Of a stretch of DNA of 64,000 nt, positions 36,301 to 48,699 are shown piece after piece. This stretch comes from Letharia columbiana (taxonomy: Eukaryota; Ascomycota; Lecanoromycetes; Lecanorales; Parmeliaceae). The stretch is from assembly GCF_014066305.1 (NCBI RefSeq), contig NW_023501074.1, forward strand, positions 248,001-312,000, in the 5' to 3' direction. The notes beneath the pieces are model-generated. The model was not told the origin of the DNA. It worked only from the letters and a program-made list of their open reading frames with translations, and did not search any database. Position numbers and translations under genes: made by a program. The stretch's first letter is position 1, and each line of letters starts with the position of its first letter.

Positions 36301-37358
36301 TAAAGTAAAGACTATAAAAAAAAAGCTTTTTATTTTATATAAGACTTATTTTAATAATAAAATTAAAAGAAGAATTTTCTTTTCTTTATATTATAAAGTT
36401 GAAAATTTAAACGAATTAAATTTCAAAATAATAACTCTAATACTAAGTCTAAAACGTCTTTTATTAAAATAAAATATTATAATTATAAATAACTAAAATA
36501 TTATAAGAATTCTTTTAAGTATTTAAATTATATTATAAGTAATAAAATATATAATTATAGATTTAATATAAGAAAAGATAAAGTTTAATACTTATTATTA
36601 TAATATTAAATATATTATTAATTAAGCGATAATCTCGCTCTCTATTATTAAGAAATAAAATTATTATATTAAATAAAAAGTATAAAATAACTACTCTAAT
36701 AAATTTTAGTAATAAAAAAAACTTTATATTATAATCTTTTATTAAAAGAATATAGCTTTCTAAATCTTAATACGTATTAAGAAAAATATATATTATTAAT
36801 AATTATTATATACTCTTATATAAGAAATATAATATATTTATTATATTTATAAATAGTTAAAAAAGAGAGTAAGAGTAAAGCTTAAAGATATATACTATAA
36901 ATATATAAGAATATAATCTTATTTTTAATTTTTCTGAAATTTATATTATTAATCTTAATATTTATTAACGCGAATAATTTTAAATTTATTACGATTTCTT
37001 TATAAATAATAAAATATAAATAGATATTAAAATAATAAATATAAAGTAATTTATATTATTAATATATATAATATTACGTAGCTAGATTACTTTAATATAT
37101 TAAAATAATTTAAAAATTTATTAAAAATCTTTTTAAAAGAGTTATCTAATAATTATAATATATATAATTAAATTAAATATTATATTAATTTATTATTTAA
37201 TAATATATTTAGAAATAATTAAAATTATAATCTATTTTATAATAAATTTATAGCGATTAAAGATTATTTAAATATTACGCTTAAAAGAAAACAAATTTAA
37301 TTCTTAATTAATTAAATTAATTAATTAATACTAAATTATTATTTCTTTTAGAGATATT
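36301..37358. other. AT-rich, unclassified relic
   Basis: RIP-type DNA without repeat ends or firm protein motifs. The plus strand may contain an old coding trace, but nothing in it could be assigned to a family. The final ATATT (37354-37358) is the target duplication of N4. Confidence 0.35.
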
Positions 37359-40300
37359 TATTAAAACTAGTATAGATACGATACTAGTATAGATGAGATA
37401 GATTAAGAATAATAAGACTATCGAATTATATATATAAAAAGAAGATATAATATAATAGAAGATATCTTCGTTAAGATACTAGATTATAGAGCTAAATAGT
37501 ATATTACGAATACGCTCGTAATACTACTCTTCTCTCTTAAAGAGCTAAAACCTTTATAACTAATAGATCGAAGATATAGATTTATTACTTATCTTACATC
37601 TTTAGATATTTATAATTCGTATAATTCTTAATAAAAGAGAATTAAGATTCTAGAGATATAGTTATATCTTATCTACATATAAGTAAGATTCTCTAAATTC
37701 TTCTCTTATCTAGTCTACTTATTATAGACCTTCGAAAAAACTAAATAATTTCATCGCATATATATATATTATACTCGCTAAAAATTTATAAAAATAAAGA
37801 ATTTTTGATATTCGAGATTTTTAATATAATATTCGTCTCTAGCGACGATAGAAGTAATAATAGACTTTATATAGATTCTCGTATTAGTCTTATCGCTAGC
37901 TAGAGAAGTAACGAGTATAGAAAGTCTAATTTAAAGAAAATCGAGAGGTGAATAGATAAGTAATAATTATAGTTATTTTAATGATTTATAATAATACTTA
38001 AGTAAATATTATAGCGTAAAGAATTTTAATAAAATAATACGATATAATTAATCGAAGACTCTCGAATCGAATTAAGCTATAGATACTAAAACTCTAATTT
38101 AATATTAAGTAAGTTTCTCTATAAGATATTATATAGATTATATTAATAAAGACTATCGATGACGATAGTAACATTTATAAATAACGTATTATAGCTTTAA
38201 AAGATCTTTAAATATATAATAATAAGAGAAGCTCGCTTAATAAACTTAATAAAGTTATTATTAAGTAATATAAGTCTAAGAAATCGATTTACGAATATGA
38301 AAAATAAGGCTATTATAAAGATATCGACTATAATTAATAAATTAAAGATATATATCTATTATTTATTCTATTTCTTTAAATATCTATAGCTTCTATAGAT
38401 CTTAATTAAAGAAGATTTATCGAGATATAGCGATAGTAATCGAATATCGAATAATTTTAATTCGTTTAAAAAGTCTATATTCGAGGTTTTATCGAGTCGT
38501 ATACTAGTCTTAAATATATTCGCTTACTACGTTCTTATAATTATACTAATTATAAATCTAATATATTCGTTTAATTATACTTATCGCCTATATTTCTCTA
38601 AATTAAAATAAGAAATAATAGTATATTTATTACGAGGTTTTATTATATCTTCGAGTCTCGTCTTAAAATACTATTTAGTAAATATCTTAACTTCTTATCG
38701 ATAAGTTTTTAGACTTCTTCTCGATTATAGAGATTTAGCTATATAAGATATATCTTTAATCGTAATTAAATTTAATTCCCTTCGTATATAAGATCTCTAT
38801 TCTTCTTCGAAAACTCTAACTTACTAATTAATTCGAATATTATATACTTATCGTCGTCTATTAAACGCTTAATCTTATATTTAAAATACTTTATAAATTA
38901 TTTATAGAACTTAAGAAATAGTTAATTATATTATCTCTTTATTATACGATAGACTTAACGATATATATCTTTAATAATAGATAATAATATTTTATATACG
39001 TTATTTAAATAATTAAGAAGATTATTAATTAAAGAGTAGAAGCTATAATATTATCTAATAGATATATATTAAATAGTCTTATCTTCGAGTCTTATTATAA
39101 TATATATAATTTTAAAAGTATTAATAAGAAAATAAGTATTATTATAAATAAGTATATCTTAAATTCTTATTTTTTATTTATTAAATAATATCGAATTAAT
39201 ATTTATAAAAATAGATAAATTTAATAATTTTAGACTAAGTAATTATCTAATTTATAATAAAATTAATCGATATTAATTTAATCTAAATATCTCGAAATCT
39301 TATAGTATAGATAATAATAAAGACGAAGATAAAAGAATAGAGATATTAGTCGAGTTTTAATTTTACGTCTTCTCTTACTATTCTAATATTTTCTTTTAAT
39401 TAATATAAAATAGAAATAAAATATCTCGAGTTTATTTTTTTTAGCTAATTTAATATTTTATAATATTACTAGTAAAGATTCTTAGTAGATAGAGAATATT
39501 ATATATATAATATATAAAGTAATAATAAATTAAAAGATAAATATTTTTTATATAGATCGTTATATATAAGATAAGAATAGTTATAATATATAGATAATTA
39601 ATAATATAAAGATATATATCTTAGTATTAATATAGATAAATTTAAGTAAGAATTTAAGAAACTTATAATATATTAAATATAGATGAAAATAGAGCGAAGA
39701 AGATAGGCGTAAAAATAGCGATTTCGATTAATATTGTCTTTATCGAGTAGGACGAAGAGATCTCTAGAATTCTGGTACTGTAAAGGCGTATATAAGTCGA
39801 GAAGAATAGTAGATCTCTATATTAAGAGTCGAAATATATTATTTCTTCGCGAGGGTCTATAATACTTATTTCTTAATTAATTAAATCGTTATAAATATAA
39901 TAAGTATTTTAAATAGTATTCTTTTAAATAGTAGAAAGTTCGTCGAGAGTTTATTATTTAATAATAGACTTTTATAAGAAATAAAGCGAAGAAGGATTTC
40001 TTATATTCGATATAGGAGACTCGTTTTTTAATAGATTAGACTATTATTAATAATATAGATTATTTAATATAGATTCTTTCGAATAATATATATAAGAGTT
40101 TCTATATAATAGAAATACCTAGCGTTTTCTTTATTAAACTCGATTATTTACTTCGAGTAGAGAGTAAAAAATATTTATTAATTCTCTTCGTCGAGGGGGA
40201 GTATAAAGAAGTTTTATTATAATATTAAAACTAGTATAAATATGATAGATTAAGAATAATAAGACTATCGAATTATATAGATAGAAAGAAGATATAATAT

Positions 40301-40370
40301 AGTAGAAGATATCTTCGCTAAGATATTAGGCTATAGAGCTAGATAATATATTAAGAGTACGATTATAATA
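37359..40370 (-). mobile_element. N4: gag-only LTR element
   Basis: A 3012-bp element flanked by perfect ATATT duplications (37354-37358, 40371-40375). The LTRs are 37359-37523 and 40223-40370; the right one lacks about 18 bp near its start. CTACTCTTCTCTCTT after the left LTR is the complement of a polypurine tract, so transcription is on the minus strand. The interior is collinear with N1 and N3, with the gag region on the minus strand, all RIP-mutated but with short spared patches (for example about 39740-39790). No pol motif was seen. Confidence 0.85.
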
Positions 40371-42235
40371 ATATTAAAAAGATTTATATATATAAAGTAC
40401 TTTACTAAGATTAATATTTATAATATATATTATTAAATAAAAATATAAGAGAGAGATAAGTAAAAGATTATTTTTTAAATTTAATATATATAATTCGAGT
40501 ATTAAATAGAATCTTTTAATCTTATAAATATTTTTATAATCTATTAAAATTATATAAATAAATTATTTAAATTATATATTAATACTTTCTATATAATATA
40601 TTTAAATAATATATTAATCTATTATAAAATAAAAGAGTTATATTAAAAGTATATATATAAAATACTATATATATTATTAAAGTATATTTTTAATTATAAT
40701 AAGACTTTTTTTTAAAATTCTTAATAAATTAGAGTAATATTTAAATAATTTTATTATATATTAAGACTAAGTAATTAAAATTGAAATCTATTAAAAATAT
40801 TTTAATCTTTCTAGAATCTGAAAATTTCTATTAATAATTTATATAAGATTTTTTATAAATTTAATCTAAAAAACGAAAAAAGGTAAAATTAAATTACTCT
40901 TTATATTTAATAAAAAAATATATAAAACTTTTAAAATATTTTATTTATTATTATATTTATATTAGAATATTATAATTAAAAAATATTATTTATTATAAAA
41001 TTAATATTTTTAATATAGATATAGATAGCGTATTTAATTAACTAAGCGAAAATAAATAATTATATTTTATTATATTTCTAATTATAAATTTAAAAATACT
41101 AAGTCTTATTAAAATATATATAATAAAAGTTTTTATATAATTATATTAAACTTTAAAAATTAAAAATATTACTTATAAATTAATAAATATCTTAACTTTA
41201 TAATTTTAAATTATAATATTTATATTATCTTATAATAATAAAAAAGTTTAATATAAACTAGATTCGTTAATCTAAGAAATTAACTATATTTAACTTTAAA
41301 AAAATCTATTAATATATTATTTAGAAGATTTAATATTATTAAATTAAGTAATAATAAGATTAATATTAATAATATTCTATATATCTTATAAAATAAGCTT
41401 TAGAATTAAGAATATTAATTTAATCTATAAAAGTATAATAGTATATCTTTTATAATTAAATTAATACTATTAATAAAGTAATTAAATAATATTATTATTA
41501 TAAATATTTAAATTATTTATTTAAATAAAAGAGTATTTAATAAATAAATAAATATTTTAAATATTATAATATTATTATAACTTCTAATTTACTATATTTT
41601 AAAATTAAAAAAATTCTATTTAAAGTTATAAAAATTAATAATTATATTATCGCTTAAATTATAATATATAAATATTTTTTATATAAAGATAAAGTAGTAT
41701 TAAAAATACGTTATTAAGTAAAATAAGATTTCGAAATAAAAAATTAATAAGAATAAACTATTACGTTATAATCTCGTAATTTATATTTCTAATAATTCTA
41801 TTATAAAGAAAGAGATTCTTTATATAAATTATAATAACTCTAATATTAGATATTTCGCTTATAACTATATTAAGTAAAAGATTAGATTTAAGTATTATTA
41901 AATAAATATAATAAGTAATATAATAGAGTATATTCGTATTTATCTCGATTATTAAAAAATATAAATTTATTATTATAAATTATATAGCGAGCTAATATTA
42001 ATCTCGCTAGATAATAAAATTTTATTTTATATTATAATATTAAGTTTTATTATAAATTTACTATTTATAAAAAAATAATATATTAATAAAATTTATAATA
42101 AAATTTTAATCTTAATAAATAAGTTAATTAAATATATAATATATATAATAATTATTAAAAATCTAAAAATTAATAAACTTATTAATATCTTATAGTAAAA
42201 ATTTATATTAATATATATAAAAGAATAAGATAAAG

Positions 42236-42747
42236 TACGCTATATAACGAAGCGTGGTAAAACGAGATTTTAAATATTCAATATTATCTCGCTTCGAGTC
42301 GAGATTTTAATAGAATAGAGTAAGGTTAAGATAGAGTTTTTCTATCGAGATAATAGAGATATCTCATTTTCTCGCTAAGTCTATTAATTAAGTTAGCTCG
42401 AGGCTATTATCTTTATAACGCCCTTATAGCGCTCTTATAATATCTCGTAAATATAATCTCATATATATTCTAATTATCTTTCTAAGTATCTATATCTATT
42501 TAAACTACTATATTATATTCTTTACTTTATTTTATCTTAATTAAAAAATCGCTTAGAGATATTTAGAGGTATTTAAAATTTACTAAGATAGCCGGAGTAT
42601 ACCTCGAAACTTCAGCTTCGGGTCGAGGCGAGATTAAAGTTTCAAGCTTCCTCAAAACCCCGACCCGAAACCCCGACCCGAAACCCCGACCCGACCCCGA
42701 ACCCCCTCGAAATCCCATTAAAGTTTCTCGCTTCGTTACGCAGCGTA
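42236..42747. mobile_element. M1: hAT-type MITE
   Basis: A 512-bp element with terminal inverted repeats TACGCTATATAACGAAGCG and CGCTTCGTTACGCAGCGTA. The 8-bp flanks AGATAAAG and AGATAGAC correspond to the single AGATAGAG of other HLE-A copies. Sequence similarity to M2 runs the full length. It has no coding capacity. Confidence 0.75.
42654..42715. repeat. 12-bp GC-rich tandem repeat in M1
   Basis: Three to four units of CCCGACCCGAAA survive unmutated at the right side of the MITE. The complementary strand has repeated GGG runs and could form a G-quadruplex. The unit resembles, but is not, a telomeric CCCTAA repeat; M2 has one CCCTAACCC at the same place. Confidence 0.7.
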
Positions 42748-43551
42748 AGATAGACCTAAATTAGAAAATCTTAAATTTGTATATATAGCCAATTATTAAT
42801 TCGTTAGGTCTACGCTTTTTAAATAGATACCGCGGATAAATAAATTAACGTCCGTAACTATTAAAAATCTCTTCCTTTATTTTTAATCTTTTAATAACTT
42901 TACTATTTTTTAAGATTTTTTTTTAAATTATAACTCGAAACTTACGCTTTTTAATAATAAAAGATTTATAAAACTCGATCTTATAATTATTAAAGCGTAA
43001 GGAATTCAAATATCGCTTATTAAAGTTCGCTTATTAAAGTTCGCTCGATAGCTCTAATTAAAAAATAGATATATATTATTTAATTTTAGAATAACTTTTT
43101 TATTTTCTATTAAAATTCTAATTTTTTTTATTTAAATTATAGAACGTAATATAAGCTTTTAGATAAAAAAAAGAATTTCTAAATTTAGTCTTATAGATAT
43201 TTAAAAGCGAGGAATTCAGATATCGCTCACTAAAGATGGCCTATCAAAGATCGCTTACTAAAATTTACTCGATAGTCTCGATTAAAAAAATGATTATAAA
43301 TTTAATTTATAGGCCTTTACTCGTTATTATATAATTTAATAAATAATTTAATTTTAGATTAAGATTTTCTTATAAATAAGTTTTAAATAATATTATATTA
43401 ATATCTAGATATAAAGCGTAAATTAAATATTTTATTCTATTTTTAAATTAATAATTAAACTAAGAAGTAAAATTAAATTTTTAAGTATTATTTATAATTA
43501 TATTATAGATATAAATAAAATAATTAATTTAAGATCTTATTAATAATTATA

Positions 43552-45307
43552 TTAATATATATAATAGAATAAGATAAAACTAATCTAAAAAACCTTGAAT
43601 TTGTATATATAGCCAATTATAAATTTAAGTTCGCTACGCTCTTTAATTAAACCGATTAAGTTAGCCCGATAGCCCTCTCGTATCTTTCTTATTAAAAATT
43701 TATATATAGAAGTTTTATACTTTAAAGTACTTAGCTTGCGATATATATAGTTACTTTATAATTTCTTAAATTATAGAGCTCGCTTTACGCTTTCTAACGC
43801 TATAAAAATTTTAAAGTTTAATCTACTATTAGTAGATTAAATGAATATTTAAATATAGTAGTTATATTAGACGCGTCCGAGATTAGATAATAATTCTTTC
43901 ACCTATTTATATAATTATTCTTCTTCTACTATTCTATTAATTTATTAATATAAATATAATTATTCTCGATACTCTCGCGGAAATGTTACTAAACGCTTTA
44001 GGTATATATACTCCTTTTACTCGCCTCTTTAAGCCTCTACTAACGCCTTTAAATTATTTCTTAGCGATTTCGCTACTACTAATAATCGAGGTCGTAAGAG
44101 AGTTTAATAGCTATCTGCTATTGCTTATAAACGAGTTAAAATACTAAAAAGAGCTTAAACGAATTTACGATTATCGTCTTTCTCTATATACTCTTAAGCT
44201 AGCGATACTCGATTAATCGCTTAGTTAATACTATCTACTCTATTAACTTAATAATCTATTTAATTAAATTATTAGCTAGTTACTTAATTATTTATTTAAT
44301 TAGCTATTTAATTAGCTACTTAGCTAGAGTACTTAATTAAATAAAAGAAGAAACTATAATAAATAAATATAAAGAATATTATAAAGAATATTATAAATAT
44401 AGTTAGTAGCAGTAGTAATATAATAGATTTACTCTTTACGATCTTATATTAATTTATTTAGTTAGTATAAGAGAAGTTACTATAATAAGCAAATACGAAA
44501 AATACTACGAAGAATACTACGGAGAAATTAAGCGATAATAAGATTATTATCGTAAAGAACACGACTTAGCTCTCTAAGATCCCACATTATATACTCTCTA
44601 TAATTCTATATTAAACTATTATTTAGTAAGCGGAGAATATTACTATAACTTAGTTTATTATTCTTATTATATTAATATAATATATTACTATAATATCGTT
44701 ATAAGAGAAGAATTTACTACGACGATTATAGTTAATTAAATCTCTATAGAAGAAATATTAGATAATATATATTTAAACGAATTAAAATCGTTCGATGTCT
44801 ATAGCTATTTTATTATTCGAAAGATTTTACTACGGTAGAAGATATTATAAGATTTATATTACTAATTAACACGTTATCTCTTATTATAGTTAATTAGACC
44901 TCTATAGAAGAAATATCGAACGATATATATTTAAATAAATTGAAATCGTTCGATGTCTATAGCTATTTTATTATTCGAAAGATTTTACTGCGATAGAAGA
45001 TATTATGAAATTTATACTACTAATTAACACGTTATCTTTATTTCTTTTCGATATTTTAATACTTCTTATTATAAGAATATAGTCTTTCTCTATTTTTTAT
45101 AGATAATTATTACGAATTAATTCTTTATACTTAATACACCTTTCTAATTAGACCTTAGCGCGCCTCTCTTCGTATATATATATTTATATATAGGTTAAAA
45201 ACGTATAGTAAGCGATTAGAGTTCGATTTAATTTAGAACTAGAGCTAAAATTCGATTTAACTTAGAAAAATCCAACTTTATAAATTTAATTCATAGGCCT
45301 TTACTTG
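43552..45307 (+). mobile_element. HLE-B copy 2, internally shortened
   Basis: It starts TTAATATATATAATAG after an A and ends AGGCCTTTACTTG before a T, without duplication. The outer regions match HLE-B copy 1, but the tandem array is reduced to about one unit (about 44450-44680). A segment of about 165 bp is duplicated in tandem (44700-44870 and 44880-45040), each with AAATCGTTCGATGTCTATAG. Its removal restores the G2 integrase frame. Confidence 0.7.
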
Positions 45308-47598
45308 TTTATATATAATAATAATATATTTAAAAGTATTAATAAAATTCTATAAGACTTATTAATAGAATATAAAGTAAATTTAGAAATTTTTCTAAAA
45401 CTAAGATTTTAAGAGAAGAAGTATTACTTACTTTAAAGCGAGTAAAATAATTATAAAAAATAAAATTATATTTAAAAGAATTATAAAGATAAGTATTAAA
45501 GTAATAAGTAAAGTATTATAATAGTAATTATAAAATTATAATATTTAAAAAAAAAATAAAGCTTAAATTTATATATCTTATAATTAAAGAAGAAACCTAA
45601 ATATAAATAATTTAAATCTTTTAAGATTTTGAAAAAAAATAAGTATATAGATTTATAAACTAGATCTTTCTATTAAATATAAGAAAATTTATTTTATATT
45701 TTATATATTATTACTAGAGTTATACTATTTATATAATAATAATTTAAAACTATAAGTAATCTTAATTAATAAAGAAGAAAAGTAAAAAATTAATACGATA
45801 TTAGATAAAAGAGTTTATAAAGATAAAACTAAGTATCTTATTAATTAAAACTCTCTATTTTATAAAGCTTTATAAAAATTAATAAAATCTCTTAAAAATA
45901 TTAAAAATATAATTAAGAATTTTAAGTAAATAAAGAAATTATATAAATTAATATTTAAGATAAAGTTAAAGATATAATTATTAAGAAGAATTAAGAAGTA
46001 AGATAAATCGTAAAAATGATAATAATAGAGTATTTAAATAGATAAATAAATTATAATTAAAATATTTAATAAAATAACTAAAAATCTATAGATTTATATA
46101 TATATATACGTATATAATCTAACGCGTTAAAGGGTTATATATTATAAAGAAAATTAAAAAGATTATTATTATTATTAATACTATCTCATATTAATCTATC
46201 TCTTCTCTTATATTAAAAAGAAATCTCTTATTAATAAAAACTATTAAAAGATAAGAGAGTTTAATAATAATAGTAATAATAATAGTAATAACGAAATTAA
46301 AAATAACTATTTAATAATAAAGAATAATAATATAATAAGTAAATATCTATATTAGCTATATAGATTAATATATATTAATTAAAATATCTTATATTATTCT
46401 AAGCGCGTAAATCGCGATAAATATTTCTATTAAAGATAATTATAATAAAAATAATTAGTATATATAAAAGAATAAGATAGAGCTAAGCTATAAAATCTTA
46501 AATTTATATATATAACTAATTATAAATTTATTAGATCTACGCTTTTTAATTAAATATCGTAAATAAATAAATTAATATTTATAACTATTAATATTACGAG
46601 CGTATTCTATATCTCTCTTAATATATTATTTAGCCTTATAGCCTATTAGAGTCTAGCGTATCTTAATAAAGTTATCTATTATTATCTAATATCTTCTATT
46701 TATATAACTATTCGATATCTAATTATCTTATTTAATATATCTATATTAATACTATATCTATATTAATTCTAATACTATAACTAAATTATTTTACTTACTA
46801 TATTCGAATTAATAGATAAATTTAAGAAATCTATTAATAGAGACTTTAATAAGATATTAAGTTAAGTTATTATATTTTTAGATAAATCTATTATATAGAT
46901 AATATATTATAAAGAATATCTATTAAAATAGTATAACGATCTTATAACTAGTTAGAGAAATAAAGTAATTATTAAATTAGTTTATTTATATAACTAGTAA
47001 ATTTAAAGAAATTATTATTTAACTTAATAATTATATAATTAATTCTTTAAACGAAGTAAAACTATTTAAAAGAACGATATTTAGACTATTTATAATTTTT
47101 ACGATAATCTAAATAATCTATAAACTAGAGAAAAAAGTTCTCGTAAAATATAATATTATTTTTCGAATTTATAGTAAAGCCTTATAAAAGATATTATAAG
47201 AAGTTTTTCTTTTCTCTTCTTCGCTTAATATCTATAATATTAAAGAATTAGAAGAAATAACGTAATTCTCTTATCTTTATTTTAAAATTATTATTTTTAA
47301 TATATAATTAAATAAGATAAATCGAGTTAATAATCTTTTTATTTAGATATTTAATTAATAATAATTCTTATTATTTAATAATATAGCGAAGAATATCGTA
47401 ATTATTACGAATTTATAATAGATTATTAGCGTTAATTAACTACGTAATTAAGTCGATAAGAAGCTTAATTAATTTCTTACTATACTCCGCGATCTTTATT
47501 ATTAATAAGATTAATTTCGAGATATAATTAAATAATATATTAATCTTAAGGCTAAAAAGAATAAAATAATAGATTAATAAGATAAGACTTAATAACGT

Positions 47599-48552
47599 TT
47601 AAAGTACTAGTCGAAAAGATATAATATAATATAGAATATTAATCTATTATATTATACTCTAATATAATATAGATTATTAAGATTTATATTATCTTATATC
47701 TAATATAATATAAGATTTTAATAGAATATTCTACGATATAATATATCTATAATATTATATTATAAAATAATATATATATAAGATATTTCGACTAAGATTT
47801 CTATATTTAGATATATTTATTCGATAAATTCGATATAATAGCTATTATTATTATAACTATTACTATTATAACTACTACTATTATATCTATTACTATTATA
47901 TCTATTACTATTATATCTATTACTATTATATCTATTATTATTATATCTATTACTATTTATTATTAAAATAATCTATTATTATATAATAGCTATAATAGTA
48001 ATAGTTATAATAATAGTAGCTATAATAATAATAGCTATAATAGAGATAGTTATAATAGAGATAATTATAGTAGAGATAGTTATAATAGTAGTAGTTATAA
48101 TAGTAATAGCTATAATAATAATAGCGATAATAGAGATAGCTATAATAGAAGTAGCTATAATAGAGATAACTATAATAATAGTAGTTATAATAATAATAGC
48201 TATAATAGTAATAGATATAGTAGTAATAAATATAATAGTAATAGATATAATAGTAATAGATATAATAGATAATAGTAATAGCTATAATTAGCTAGAATAA
48301 TAATTAAAATAGCTACTTATACTTCTAAATATAGAAATCTTAGTCGAGATATTTTATATATATATTATTTTATAATATAATACTATAGATATATTATATT
48401 ATAATATATCTTATTAAGATCTCGAATTTATATTAGAAAAATAATATAATATCCGATTCTATTTATATTATACTCGAATATAGTATAATATTACTTAATA
48501 TGAAATATTCTATAAAATATATTATATCTTTTCGACTAGTAGAACTTTAAAG
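47599..48552. repeat. Long inverted repeat with 12-bp minisatellite arms
   Basis: The outer arms match well: ACTAGTCGAAAAGATATAAT near 47605 against TTATATCTTTTCGACTAGT ending at about 48540, and a 30-bp block around TTTCGACTAAGATTTCTATA (left) and its complement near 48325-48355. The inner part is a 12-bp satellite, (AGY TAT AAT AGR), in complement at about 47830-47955 and direct at about 47990-48290. The right arm is longer. It lies between the A1 5' LTR and gag. It could be a fold-back insertion or part of the A1 leader; no target duplication is evident. Confidence 0.7.
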
Positions 48553-48699
48553 TAAGTTAGTATTAAAGTTAAGAAACTATAAAAATATAATAGAGAGCTT
48601 CGATAATAATTAATAGCAATATAATTAGATATATCTAGAGATTTATAAATTATCTCTAAAATATAAGCCTTAATCTTATTAAAACTTATCTAAGTTTTA

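Larger units (their letters stand above)
42208..43323 (+). mobile_element. HLE-A copy 7, carrying a MITE and an internal duplication
   Basis: It starts TTAATATATATAAAAG after an A and ends AGGCCTTTACTCG before a T, with no duplication. MITE M1 occupies 42236-42747. The segment before the 3' end is partly duplicated (two CTCGATAG boxes, near 43040 and 43270), as in copy 2. Its removal joins the G2 integrase frame. Confidence 0.75.
40371..46454 (+). pseudogene. G2: Ty3/Gypsy pol relic, integrase split by two nested insertions
   Basis: The integrase is read on the plus strand in three pieces: 41848-42207, 43324-43551 and from 45308. Piece 1 has the degraded HHCC block (AYNYIKxKI, ending YLDYxKI) and the HKPYGEL-like KLYSELI, then LSFIINL (first catalytic Asp replaced). 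Piece 2 starts LLYNLINNLILDxD (from SDRD), then YLDIKRKLN and INxxTKK (HPQTDGQTER region). Piece 3 starts FIYNNN (AEFAYNN). Frames join exactly when HLE-A copy 7 and HLE-B copy 2 are removed. Upstream 40371-41840 probably holds RT and RNase H but I could not fix motifs there. LTRs were not found. Confidence 0.65.

Noticed and set aside
47820..48290. Repetitive Tyr/Asn/Ser/Arg-rich coding possibility in the minisatellite
   Set aside because: The same satellite occurs in inverted orientation in the other arm, so a structural or insertion origin is more likely than a protein repeat.
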